From the NCBI GenBank assembly GCA_963815495.1, contig CAWFGW010000010.1:124001-188000 (forward strand): a stretch of DNA of 64,000 bases. Direction: 5' to 3'. The notes beneath the pieces were generated by a model that made no database searches, had not been told where the DNA came from, and worked only from the letters and a program-made list of their open reading frames with translations. Source of the stretch: CAWFGW01 sp963815495. GTDB lineage: Bacteria > Bacteroidota > Bacteroidia > Cytophagales > JAAEPT01. Positions 1-9,700 of the stretch are shown in pieces. Position numbers and translations under genes: made by a program. Each line of letters opens with the position of its first letter. The first letter of the stretch is position 1.

Positions 1-77
1 TTAGAACAGGAAATTCGTAAATAAACTTTTTAATCATCTACAAACCCTGATTCAAAAAAAGAAAGTAGATTTACTTT

Positions 78-1025
78 ATGAATATCAGGGTTTTATTTCT
101 TTTCCTTCTTACTGCTGTTTCTCAGCCTACCTTTGCTGAACCTGACACCGTTAAAATTGGTGCTTATGTCATGAGTATCCATGACATTAATTTCCGTGAT
201 AAAGAGTATACTATGCGTTACTGGCTTTGGATGCTTCACCACATGGAAAATCTTGATGCGGTAAAACAAACAGAAATTCCTAATGCAAAATCGGTTGAAA
301 GGAGTGAAGTTTTCGAGGACAGCTTAGAAAATAAAGCATGGGTGATCATGAAAATGAAATCGGTCATGAAGCAATCATGGAAAGTAAATGACTACCCCTT
401 TGATAAACAGTTTTTAAGTGTTCATTTTGAAAATACTGAGTACGACAAGGACGACTTAATTTTTGTTGCAGACTCCATTGGAAGTACTTATGATAAAGAA
501 TTAACTGTAGATGGTTGGAGTGTGGCTGACTTTAATGTATCCACTGGAGTTAACAACTATGAAACTACCTTTGGTGACTATACTAACTCCGAAAGCTATT
601 GTGAATATGCGACCTTCAACATTAACATGAAGTTAGAGAGAAATGCTTTTGGACTATTTTTAAAACTCTTTGTTGGTATGTATATTTCTTTTCTAATCGC
701 TATGGTGAGTTTCTTAATACATCCTAAAGATGTAGAGCCTCGATTTGGCTTACCTGTGGGAGCATTATTTGCAGCAGTCGGTAATAAATATATTATTGAT
801 TCTTTATTACCCGAAACTGCTTCTTTTACTTTAGTCGATTCCTTACATACGTTTACCTTCATATCTATTTTCTTAACAATTTTCGTCTCAGCTTTTGCTT
901 TAAGTGCCTATAGGAAAAAAAATGTATATAAATACAGAAAAATAAATCGAGTAGGTGGTTTATGTGTTTTAATTACCTTTATTGTGCTTAATCTACTCAT
1001 GATTGGGTTAGCAATTTATGCTTAA
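78..1025 (+). CDS. Pentameric ligand-gated ion channel homologue (Cys-loop receptor superfamily)
   Basis: 315 aa. Residues 1-20 look like a Sec signal peptide. The predicted periplasmic ligand-binding half (about 21-192) carries W-x4-YPFD at 101-109, the conserved beta6-beta7 turn of Cys-loop receptors. The flanking cysteines of the animal Cys-loop are absent, as in the prokaryotic channels GLIC and ELIC. Four hydrophobic segments follow: M1 about 193-214, M2 about 223-245, M3 about 250-275, and M4 about 293-313 ending close to the C-terminus. The LLPETASFTLVDSLH stretch between M2 and M3 also fits the family. Such proteins form homopentameric channels in the inner membrane. Ligand and ion selectivity cannot be read from the sequence. 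The next gene starts 25 bp downstream, so co-transcription with the nitroreductase is possible. Confidence 0.85.
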   Translation: MNIRVLFLFLLTAVSQPTFAEPDTVKIGAYVMSIHDINFRDKEYTMRYWLWMLHHMENLDAVKQTEIPNAKSVERSEVFEDSLENKAWVIMKMKSVMKQSWKVNDYPFDKQFLSVHFENTEYDKDDLIFVADSIGSTYDKELTVDGWSVADFNVSTGVNNYETTFGDYTNSESYCEYATFNINMKLERNAFGLFLKLFVGMYISFLIAMVSFLIHPKDVEPRFGLPVGALFAAVGNKYIIDSLLPETASFTLVDSLHTFTFISIFLTIFVSAFALSAYRKKNVYKYRKINRVGGLCVLITFIVLNLLMIGLAIYA

Positions 1026-1049
1026 GCTTACACTATAATATAGAATAGC

Positions 1050-1637
1050 ATGGAATATAATACCGAACAAATAAATCATCTCATAAGAAATAGACGTTCG
1101 CTCTATCCTCAAACTTTTAATGGTGAAATAATACCTCAATCAATTATTGAAAATATCCTTGAAAATGCGAATTGGGCCCCAACTCACGGCCTCACTCAAC
1201 CCTGGCACTTTACTGTATTTGAAGGGGTAGGATTAAAAAAATTAGCTGATTTTCAAGCAGAATTATATAAAAAGCTAACTCCTTCCGATCAATTTTCTGA
1301 CTTGAAATATGAAAAATTAATAACTAATCCATTACTATGCTCCCACATAATTTCAATAGGAATGAAAAGGAGTGAAAATGGAAAAATACCAGAGATCGAG
1401 GAGATAGAAGCTGTGGCTTGTGCTGTACAAAACATGTACTTAACCTGCACCGCCTACGGTATAGGTGCCTACTGGGGTTCTGGGGGCATTACTTATATGG
1501 ACGAAGCTAAGCCATTTTTTGATTTGGAAGAAGATGATAAACTTCTGGGCTTTTTCTTTATGGGTTATCCAAAAATTGCATGGCCAGAAGGTAAAAGAAA
1601 ACCCATTCAAGATCGTGTGAAATGGGTTAATAATTAG
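1050..1637 (+). CDS. Nitroreductase family FMN-dependent oxidoreductase
   Basis: 195 aa, normal for the small NfsB/YdjA-type nitroreductases. The N-terminal RRSLYPQTF (about 15-23) and the ANWAPTHG motif (about 40-47) match the FMN-phosphate contacts and active-site start of the fold. The GAYWGSGG stretch near residue 140 matches the glycine-rich FMN-binding loop. These enzymes are cytosolic flavoproteins that use NAD(P)H to reduce nitro compounds, quinones or related substrates; the substrate here is unknown. It lies between the channel gene and an asparagine synthase on the same strand with short gaps (24 and 51 bp). Confidence 0.85.
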   Translation: MEYNTEQINHLIRNRRSLYPQTFNGEIIPQSIIENILENANWAPTHGLTQPWHFTVFEGVGLKKLADFQAELYKKLTPSDQFSDLKYEKLITNPLLCSHIISIGMKRSENGKIPEIEEIEAVACAVQNMYLTCTAYGIGAYWGSGGITYMDEAKPFFDLEEDDKLLGFFFMGYPKIAWPEGKRKPIQDRVKWVNN

Positions 1638-1688
1638 AAATAATGGTTTTCTGGTTTAGTAATTCTAGTTTTATATTTTCAGTTATTC

Positions 1689-3440
1689 ATGTGTGGCATC
1701 AACTTCATTTACTCAAAAAAACAACCGATTGAAAAAAAGGTAATTGAGCAAATGATGTGGGCTACGGCTCATCGGGGACCGGATTTTTCAACTTTTATCC
1801 ATATTAATACCAATTCAAGCATTGCCCACAACCGACTATCAGTTATCGATTTATCAGGCTATGCCAATCAACCTATTGTAGTTAACAACAGATATTTCAT
1901 TTCCTTTAATGGGGAGATTTACAATTATAAGACACTTAGAATACTTCTTGAAAAGGAGGGGGTAGAATTCAAAACATATTCAGACACAGAAGTTTTAGCA
2001 CAACTATTAATTATTAAAGGTGAAGAAACAATAAATCTTTTAAAAGGCATGTTTGCCTTCGTTTTTTTTGATTGTCAAACGAATCATATCATAGCTGCGC
2101 GAGACAGTTATGGCATAAAACCCCTGTTCTATTATGAAAATAATGAGGTCCTTATTTTTTCATCTGAAATTAAAGGAATAATTGCTTCCAGTTATTACAA
2201 CCCGAAAATCAATAAACAGGGAATAAATGATTATTTAAACTTTAAATATGTCACTGGAAACACAACCATCTATAGCAATATTATTTCACTTCATCCAAAT
2301 GAAGTTTTCACTTATAAAAATAACCGTTCTAAAAAATACTATACTTCACCTGAAAAACTATTCTTTGATAGCGAATCCATTCCAAAATTAAAAACTACTG
2401 TTACAGACGGAATTATAGCGTCATTGGCTAGCGATGTTCCTTTAGGAATTTTATTAAGTGGTGGAATTGATTCCAACTTAATTTACAAAACATTAAAAAA
2501 ACATTCTTCAGAGAAAACTACTTGTTTTTATATCAATATAGATAATGATTTTAAGGAACAAGAAAAACTTGAAAAACTGACTCAAAGCTTCAAAGATGAA
2601 CTTATCAAAATTGATTACTTAGAAAATTTTGAGATTAATTTTTATAAGTACATCAGTAACTTGGACTATCCGATAGCAGATAGTGGTGGTTTTCTCACAT
2701 GGCTTTTGACAAAATGTGCCCATGAAAAGGGTTTAAAAGTTGTGCTATCAGGCGCAGGGGGTGATGAACTATTTTGTGGTTATAATAGACATCTAGCTTT
2801 TCATTATTATCTAAAAATGAGAACAATTATTCCTTTTAAACTTCTCAAGCATTTTCCTTTTACTTACTTATTCTCCAAAAACAACAACCGTTTAATAAAA
2901 AAAGTGATTGGTGATTTAGATTCTAACCCAACTGCCACATGGGCAAACTTTGTACGACTTTCCTTACCACAAAAACATCAAATAGTATTAACTGAAGAAA
3001 TAAGCTCCTTAGATCACGCTTTGCTTCATGATCAGGAAAACTACTTAACCAAAGATGTACTATCAATTACCGATATGGCCTCCATGGCTAATGGTGTGGA
3101 AGTACGCGTTCCTTTGCTTTACAATCAGTACAACATCTCTGCTAACATCTTGCTCAAAAAAGGAAAGAAATGGATTTTAAAAGAAATCTTAAATTGTCGC
3201 ACTAAATCAAAAAAAGGGTTTGGCATCCATCTAACACATAAATTATTAGAAACTCCATTAATTGCTAATCTAATTAGTGCATTAGAAAGCCCCCAGCACT
3301 ATATTTACAGCTATTTAGAATACGATGAAACCCAATCTTTAATTCAGCAGCATCGAAATGAAAAAAATGATTATTCACCCGAACTTTGGTCATTGATTAT
3401 TTTAATTTGCTGGTTAGAAAGTCGTTCACTTTCCGTATAA
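1689..3440 (+). CDS. asnB: Asparagine synthase (glutamine-hydrolysing), AsnB-type
   Basis: 583 aa. The N-terminus MCGI provides Cys2, the glutaminase nucleophile freed by Met removal, followed by the class II amidotransferase domain (HRGPD near 28, FNGEIYN near 73-79). The synthetase half has the ATP PP-loop SGGIDS at 257-262 and the later SGAGGDELFCGY motif. The enzyme amidates aspartate or an Asp-like carboxylate using glutamine and ATP. AsnB paralogues beside glycosyltransferases, as here (14 bp to the next gene), often belong to surface-polysaccharide loci and may amidate a sugar acid rather than make free asparagine. That specialised role is inferred from context only. Confidence 0.9.
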   Translation: MCGINFIYSKKQPIEKKVIEQMMWATAHRGPDFSTFIHINTNSSIAHNRLSVIDLSGYANQPIVVNNRYFISFNGEIYNYKTLRILLEKEGVEFKTYSDTEVLAQLLIIKGEETINLLKGMFAFVFFDCQTNHIIAARDSYGIKPLFYYENNEVLIFSSEIKGIIASSYYNPKINKQGINDYLNFKYVTGNTTIYSNIISLHPNEVFTYKNNRSKKYYTSPEKLFFDSESIPKLKTTVTDGIIASLASDVPLGILLSGGIDSNLIYKTLKKHSSEKTTCFYINIDNDFKEQEKLEKLTQSFKDELIKIDYLENFEINFYKYISNLDYPIADSGGFLTWLLTKCAHEKGLKVVLSGAGGDELFCGYNRHLAFHYYLKMRTIIPFKLLKHFPFTYLFSKNNNRLIKKVIGDLDSNPTATWANFVRLSLPQKHQIVLTEEISSLDHALLHDQENYLTKDVLSITDMASMANGVEVRVPLLYNQYNISANILLKKGKKWILKEILNCRTKSKKGFGIHLTHKLLETPLIANLISALESPQHYIYSYLEYDETQSLIQQHRNEKNDYSPELWSLIILICWLESRSLSV

Positions 3441-3454
3441 TCAACCTGTAAACC

Positions 3455-4618
3455 GTGAAGATTCTTTATTTGCATCAGTATTTTAAAACTCCAGAAGAGG
3501 GAGGTGCAATTCGTTCTTATCACATTGCAAAAGCACTTGTGAAAGCGGGTCATGAAGTTACACTCATTACTACCCACAACCATCCACAAAAGAGTATTAA
3601 ATTTATTGAAGGCATTGAAGTAATCTATTTACCCATAAATTATAAAAACAGTTACTCGTTTTATAAACGAATTCAATCTTATTACAACTACTCAAGCCAG
3701 GTAGTTAAGGAAACTCGACTTATTAAAAACATTGATTTAGTATACGCCACCTCAACCCCACTCACGGTTGGGTTAGCTGCTTTAAAACTTAAGCTTCCTT
3801 TTGTATTTGAAGTGCGTGATCTTTGGCCTAAAATACCTATTGATTTGGGTTATCTAAATCCAATAATTGGTCACTACTTCTACTGGCAAGAACGCAAAAT
3901 ATATAAAAAAGCTAAAGCAATAATTAGTCTTTCTCCAGCGTCAAAAAAGTATATTGATGAGTTGGATTTTGAAGATAAAAATCACCTTATAACCAATATG
4001 TCCGACTGTGAATTTTTTACTCCGCATCTTTCAATTGAAAAAAAATTCACCATTTGTTATACAGGTACATTTGGTCGTGCAAACCATTTGGAATACATCA
4101 TTAATATTGCAAAACTTGCTCATCAACAAGAACATCCGATTCAATTTATTTTAATTGGAGAAGGTGGTGAGTATAACTCTATCCGATTTCTTACTCGAAA
4201 CCTACCCAATATCAGTATAGAATCGTTCACAAATAAAGAAGAGGTACGAAAAATCTTGAACAAAAGTCACGCAAGTATCATTTCTTTTTTAGAACATACC
4301 GCTCTAGAAGGAATGAGTCCAAACAAATTTTTTGATGGACTAGCCGCTGGAAAATTAATTATAGTCAACACAAAAGGCTGGCTAAAAGATTATGTCGAAA
4401 CTAACGACTGTGGTTTTTATTATTCACCTAATCAACCTCAAGAGTTTATTAATAAAATAGCTACATACCTTACTGATGAGGCAAAGCTACTATCCGTTCA
4501 ACAAAACGCAAGAACTTGTGCTGAACGCGATTTTTCTGTTCAAAAATTAACCCAAAAAATCACAGCAATAGTAGCGCAAATTATCCCCCCGACTTCGGGT
4601 GATAGTGTGATTCATTAA
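3455..4618 (+). CDS. Glycosyltransferase family 4, WbuB-like
   Basis: 387 aa, GTG start chosen because it places the classic GT4 opening MKILYLHQYFKTPEEGGAIR at the N-terminus. That glycine-rich loop plus the FEVRDLWPKIP motif (about 124-134) is typical of WbuB-like enzymes of O-antigen or exopolysaccharide assembly. The C-terminal Rossmann half has GTFGRANH and EGMSPNKFFDGLAAG, the acidic nucleotide-sugar binding region. It transfers a sugar from a nucleotide donor in the cytosol to a lipid-linked glycan; sugar and acceptor are unknown. It is 14 bp downstream of the AsnB gene, and its last 38 bp overlap the 3' end of the convergent gldB gene. Confidence 0.88.
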   Translation: MKILYLHQYFKTPEEGGAIRSYHIAKALVKAGHEVTLITTHNHPQKSIKFIEGIEVIYLPINYKNSYSFYKRIQSYYNYSSQVVKETRLIKNIDLVYATSTPLTVGLAALKLKLPFVFEVRDLWPKIPIDLGYLNPIIGHYFYWQERKIYKKAKAIISLSPASKKYIDELDFEDKNHLITNMSDCEFFTPHLSIEKKFTICYTGTFGRANHLEYIINIAKLAHQQEHPIQFILIGEGGEYNSIRFLTRNLPNISIESFTNKEEVRKILNKSHASIISFLEHTALEGMSPNKFFDGLAAGKLIIVNTKGWLKDYVETNDCGFYYSPNQPQEFINKIATYLTDEAKLLSVQQNARTCAERDFSVQKLTQKITAIVAQIIPPTSGDSVIH

Positions 4619-5573
4619 AAATCTTTTTAGCATCGGTTTCCACCATTAACTCTTGTAAGGTTACGTCTGGATTTTCTTTCATATAACTTTTAACTAGTTC
4701 GTAACCTAACCAACGCCCTACTCGACCGGGACTATTTTCACCTATTTCAAATGTCTTTGGTCGGTCATCGATATATTTTTGAATTGCCGCTCTATCTGTA
4801 TTATAGAAAAGTTTATTACTGACAAAATGCTGCCAAACAAAGGCAGGATCGTCATTTAATAATTTAAATTCCTGTGGCGAATATTCAGTAATTATAGAAT
4901 CATGAATACATGGCAACATTTGTTTTGTGAAATAAAATGCTTTCCCATAATAAATCATATGAGCTAACACAGTATTGTCCTCACGGTCAAATTTATTGAA
5001 TTGGCTTGAGGTAGACATGCTGATTTTGACAGGCAATTGATCTTTCGTATAATATTTTAGAATATAGCTCGGAAAGTTGTTGTCGTAGTATCTAGGTTGA
5101 GGTCCTAAAAAATAATCTAACCCAATAAGAATCATTTTCTCTGTTTGAATTAAATCATAACCTCCAAATGCAGAAACAAACCCTTTTACTGTCGGCTGAT
5201 GAAATGAGGGGTAATAATGTTTCACTCGTGCAAACATATCAGCCAATTCATTTTCTAAATTCGAAGGATCACCATACACCTTATCTACTTCCTGATATAA
5301 TGAATCTAAAATCGAGTCAGAACTCAAACGGTAAATTTTATAAGCAAATTCTTCAAAAGGTGCACCCTCTGGTATAATTATCTTTGAAAATTGCTGATCT
5401 TTATTCAAAAGTTCTTTAACATCATTCAATGTTGTTGAATTTCGCAATTGTTGATCAATTCGCTCCAAATCAACTTTTTCCCGTGTTAAGGATAAGTCTA
5501 TTCCATCGTCACAGCTATCACCACATGAGATAAGACACAAAAGAGACACAAAAAGGATAAAGACGTTTTTCAT
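4581..5573 (-). CDS. gldB: Gliding motility lipoprotein GldB
   Basis: About 330 aa. An upstream in-frame ATG at 5612 would add 13 residues, but the Met at 5573 gives a proper lipoprotein signal (MKNVFILFVSLLCLISCGD) with lipobox LISC, so 5573 is preferred. The body matches GldB: the LGPQPRYYDNNFPSYILKYY segment and the C-terminal GENSPGRVGRWLGYELVKSY with ITLQ-like helix and NESHYHPK end. GldB is an envelope lipoprotein needed for gliding in Flavobacterium johnsoniae; its biochemical role is unsettled. Its 3' end overlaps the glycosyltransferase gene by 38 bp in convergent orientation. Its 5' end is 43 bp from a divergent outer-membrane barrel gene. Confidence 0.85.
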   Translation of the reverse strand: MKNVFILFVSLLCLISCGDSCDDGIDLSLTREKVDLERIDQQLRNSTTLNDVKELLNKDQQFSKIIIPEGAPFEEFAYKIYRLSSDSILDSLYQEVDKVYGDPSNLENELADMFARVKHYYPSFHQPTVKGFVSAFGGYDLIQTEKMILIGLDYFLGPQPRYYDNNFPSYILKYYTKDQLPVKISMSTSSQFNKFDREDNTVLAHMIYYGKAFYFTKQMLPCIHDSIITEYSPQEFKLLNDDPAFVWQHFVSNKLFYNTDRAAIQKYIDDRPKTFEIGENSPGRVGRWLGYELVKSYMKENPDVTLQELMVETDAKKIFNESHYHPKSGG

Positions 5574-5616
5574 TTTTATATATTTACACCAGCAATTACA
5601 AAAATATATCATTAGA

Positions 5617-6318
5617 ATGAAAAAGACTTTAATATTTTTCCTTGCATTGACTGCGACATTTTCAACCTTCGCACAAGGACTTAAGATAGGAATTCAATTT
5701 TCACCCGACATTAGCTACAATAGAATTAATGATCAAGTTGAAAATTTCACTGTATCAAAAGAAGGAGCAGGATTCCGATTTACAGCTGGACCTGTTGTGG
5801 ATTGGTTTATACTAGATAATGTGGCTCTATCAACTGGCCTATGGTTTTCGAATAAAAGAGCTGGTGTTAGTTTTGTTGATGATAGCACTGGTGCTAATGG
5901 TCAACCAGAGTATACTTTACACTATTTACAAATCCCACTTTCTATCAAGATGTTTGTAAATGAAATTGCTGGTGTGTGGAGACCATACGTTCAAGTAGGT
6001 ACTACTTTAGAATTAAAAGTTTCTGAAAAACTTAGTAACGAACTAGCTAAGGAATTTGAAAAAGCAAAAGATCAAGGGTTTGCAAAGATTTATGATTTGG
6101 GATTATTTATAGCTCTTGGTACAGAAATGAAAATCTTTAATAGCAACAGTTTATTTGCTGCGATTACTTATCAAAGAGGTTTATTAAACGTAATGAAAAA
6201 ATCTTATCAAGAAGAGATGACAAGCTACGTTGCTGAGAGCAAATCATCACTGCAAGATGATGATGAATTAAAATATAAAAATGATGCGGTAGGACTAATG
6301 TTAGGATTTAAGTTCTAA
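5617..6318 (+). CDS. Outer-membrane beta-barrel protein, PorT-like family
   Basis: 233 aa. The signal peptide ends near residue 19 (TFSTFAQ then GLKIG). The rest shows alternating strands with aromatic turns (FTAGPVVDWFILDNVALSTGLWFSNKRAG) and a final strand GLMLGFKF ending in Phe, the usual outer-membrane insertion signal. These features fit the small OmpA/PorT-like barrels of Bacteroidota. PorT itself is a T9SS component, and the divergent gldB neighbour makes a T9SS or gliding link possible, but the similarity is generic and the specific function is not established. A strong palindromic terminator follows 28 bp after the stop. Confidence 0.75.
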   Translation: MKKTLIFFLALTATFSTFAQGLKIGIQFSPDISYNRINDQVENFTVSKEGAGFRFTAGPVVDWFILDNVALSTGLWFSNKRAGVSFVDDSTGANGQPEYTLHYLQIPLSIKMFVNEIAGVWRPYVQVGTTLELKVSEKLSNELAKEFEKAKDQGFAKIYDLGLFIALGTEMKIFNSNSLFAAITYQRGLLNVMKKSYQEEMTSYVAESKSSLQDDDELKYKNDAVGLMLGFKF

Positions 6319-6346
6319 AGAGTATCCCCAAAAAATCTTCCTTCAA

Positions 6347-6388
6347 AAGAGACTTTCTCAAAAGCTTTTGAGAAAGTCTCTTTTTTTT
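6347..6388 (+). terminator. Rho-independent terminator, perfect palindrome
   Basis: An 18-bp arm AAGAGACTTTCTCAAAAG is followed directly by its exact reverse complement (6347-6382), then by a T run to 6388. It lies 28 bp after the barrel gene stop and can end transcription from the left. Confidence 0.9.
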
Positions 6389-6733
6389 AACATTTACTAT
6401 TTGAGGAAATTTTTAAAAAGTAACATCTATTATTGTTTCTGATTGACCTTGAGTTTATAGGAAAGCTTGGTTTTTGTATGATTTTTGAGTTTCACGTGAC
6501 GATTTCGGTAGGTGAAAAGGAAATAAAAAATGTGCGTCCTAATGCTGTTAACACTAGTCGACCTAAAAGAAAAGCCTAGGCGGCTTGAGCCAAAAGCTTC
6601 AAAGATATAAACTATCGCGATTGAACAAGGGTAACTATTTTTATGATAAACACATTTGTAAACTAAAAGTCAATCATTTAGTTAATCTCATGCTTTACTA
6701 AAGGAAATTCAAAAAGAAATATACTTAACAAAT
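6389..6733. other. Non-coding stretch between barrel gene and adhesin gene
   Basis: About 345 bp with no credible coding frame on either strand. It lies between two 3' ends: a plus-strand terminator on the left and a minus-strand terminator on the right. No repeat, tRNA or recognisable RNA element was found. Confidence 0.6.
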
Positions 6734-6770
6734 AAAAAAAGTCATTGAGAGTTACCCCTCAACAACTTTT
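6734..6770 (-). terminator. Probable terminator of the giant adhesin gene
   Basis: Arms AAAAGTcaTTGAG (6737-6749) and CTCAAcaACTTTT (6758-6770) pair with one small internal loop. An A run at 6734-6740 becomes a T run on the minus strand. It sits just past the adhesin stop at 6790. Confidence 0.6.
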
Positions 6771-6789
6771 CAATACACTCCTCTAAAGC

Positions 6790-9700
6790 TTATCGCACAA
6801 TGTTTACCGCACCTGTAAGTGGCACCTTGATGACTTCACTTTGGAGGTTGATAATATAATAGTAGGTGCCAACTGGAGAACCGTTTCCATCCCACGGACC
6901 AACCTTATTTACTTTTCGTTCATCAATTAAATTTCCCCATCGGTTAAATACTTTTACTACCGCCTCTGGGTATCTCCCAATTCCCGGTATCTCCCAAGTA
7001 TCATTTACATCATCGCCATTCGGGCTAAAAGCGTTAGGGATACTTAAAGACACTGCTGCGAGTATTTGAAAAGATGCTTCATCAAAACACGCAAGGAAAT
7101 TATTGTTTGACACCAGAAGTGAATAATCAAAATAACCTTCTTGATTAGGAGCATAAGTAATAGTTAAATCTTTTTTAGTCGGGTCATCTATCCCAATCCC
7201 TTTCCAATCATAAATCATCGGGTCGTTAGTTACACCTAGAACTGAAACTGGGAAAGTTGTAGTCGTAGGTACTTTGGTATCTACTTGCACATTATACGGT
7301 TCTTCCACTAAGAAACCTGAAAAGTCAATGATTGGTTGCTCCCAAATGGTTACATCAATATCATCTGTTTCCTGATCGACATTACAAATGCTACTCTTAT
7401 AAGTGGCTTTATAGGTGTAATTACCTGTTTTAGTGAGTGTAAATTCTGGTTTACCTTGTTTATCTAGTTCTTCCACGTCATTGTTAAACCACTTAATTGT
7501 AGCATTTGGATCTCTGGAAGGTTGTACTTGTAAAGCAACTGTAATAGGTTCTCCATAACAAACCTCATCTTTTTGAGTGAGATTGATAATAGCTGGAACC
7601 ACCTCACGCATTTCAATCGTTGCTATAGCCTCATCTTGACTTCTACAACTAGCATCCGAATACATGATTACTTGAACTTGTGTTTTGTCCTGGGATAAAG
7701 TGGTTGTAAACTCATTATTTGAACTTATAACTGGAGGTAATCCTGATCCAACCACTGTAAATTCATATTGAGGTGAGGTTCCTGCTCCCGATAGTGGATT
7801 AGCTGTAAACTTCACCGTTCCATCTTCGATACAGAATAAATTATTGGTTTTGTCGGATACTAACTCCACTGCTGGAGTAACTATTGAATTAATGGTCACC
7901 GTAAACGTACCAGCTCTATTGGCATTGACACCACAGCTGTTTACTGGGAGTACGGTAATAATACCACTTGTTTTCCCTGCAAAATCACTTGCAACCAACT
8001 CTAAGCTGTCCGCCACATCCACTTGTGTTAATTTATTGATGCTGCCCCAATTCCATGTGTAAGAATCAGCATCAGCACTACTGGCACCATACTTGGTGCT
8101 TAGTGTATTTTCACAGACTGGGCTCAATCCATCAATTACAGGAGTGTCTTGAGGTTTTAAACGAATATCGTTTATAGTCAAGGCAACTGGGGTAGTATTT
8201 TCACCGCAGACCTCATTTGAGGCATATATTCTCACTGTCCCTGGGGTTGTTCCAGAAAAAATAAGGCTATCTGATGCTTTTGTGTTATTAAGTGTTTTTG
8301 CTGTAAATCCACTAGGGATATCCCAACGGTAACTGTCAGCATTGGCAACACCCGTTATTTCATAAAACTTCGTAGTGTCTTGACATCCAAAATCATCTCC
8401 TACAAGTTGAGCGGAGGAAATATTTGGTATACTATCTACCACTATAACAATATCAATCGAATCACTAGCATTCACACTTGTATTCGATATTTTATACCTA
8501 TAGGTATATTCACCACGTTCTGTAAACGTAGTTTGTAGCGCATAGGTAGTCGTGTTCATAGATGCTGCTGGTGAACTACCAACCGCTATCCATTCCGCAG
8601 TTTCTCCATTAGTCGTGTTTGGTTGGCTTAATGGTACTAAAGTGAAGACTCCATTTGTGGGTGTTAAACACAAAGTATCGTTTTCCGCATTTGGTCGCGT
8701 TAATTTTCTTCTGACAATATCTACAGTATCTGTTGCAGATGGACATACACCATCAGCGTCATCTACTTTCCACACAACTACTGAGGTAGCTGCTGTTTTT
8801 CCGTCATCTTCTACAGTTTGGTTGAGGTTAGTAAGATCTCCGTTTCCAGCGACTACGGCAAAGTCTCCCATACCAGCAGCACTCCATGAACCTACGTAAG
8901 CAGGTGCAACTGGAGGGGTTGCCGTAACAGTATAAGCGGTTGTTGCCTCACTAATAGATAACTCACGAACTGACGGATCAGTAATAGTTGCCGTTGGCGG
9001 GGTTACGGTTGTAATAGTTGTTGTGCTAGACAAATCTGCTGCTACAGTTATACATCCGTTTGCATCGGTTAAATTATCTAATGTATAAGTTCCGGCTATG
9101 GTCACACTTACCGTATCACTGTTGAACGGTGCTTCATCAGCACTATTTAAACTATGGGATTCTGCTCCGGCAACATCAATTGTAAACGGTGATTTACCTG
9201 CGGTCAATGTTACTGTCAATAGAGCAGATGAATCAACTGCACAGATGGATTTACCTCCAGATATAGTGGCTAAAGGTTGATCAAAATGGTTTAAGTCAAT
9301 TTCAGCTGACACAGAGCAGTTATCATCAATACCTGCCACTTCTACGCTGTACCTGCCTTTTTCTGATACTGGCGTGAAAACCGTGCTTGGACCTGACTGT
9401 CCATTCTCTGTTAAAACAGCCGTTAGTGGATCGGTTAGCGTAAGGTTATAATTACCTGAAGTGGCTCCTTTGTAATACACATTCAATGCTGTGCTACCTT
9501 CAGCACAGATACTGTCTGCATCGAAGGCTACACTATCTATTCTCACTGGGCAGGAACACAATCTTGTAATGTCGGCTATTGTGTCGCCTCCGTTACAGCC
9601 ATCTTTATCAAACACACGCAAGTCTATTGTATCTGTTTCTGATATCGCAGTACTTAACCATACACCTGAACCTTGCGGATTAAAGCTTACTCCTGTACTA

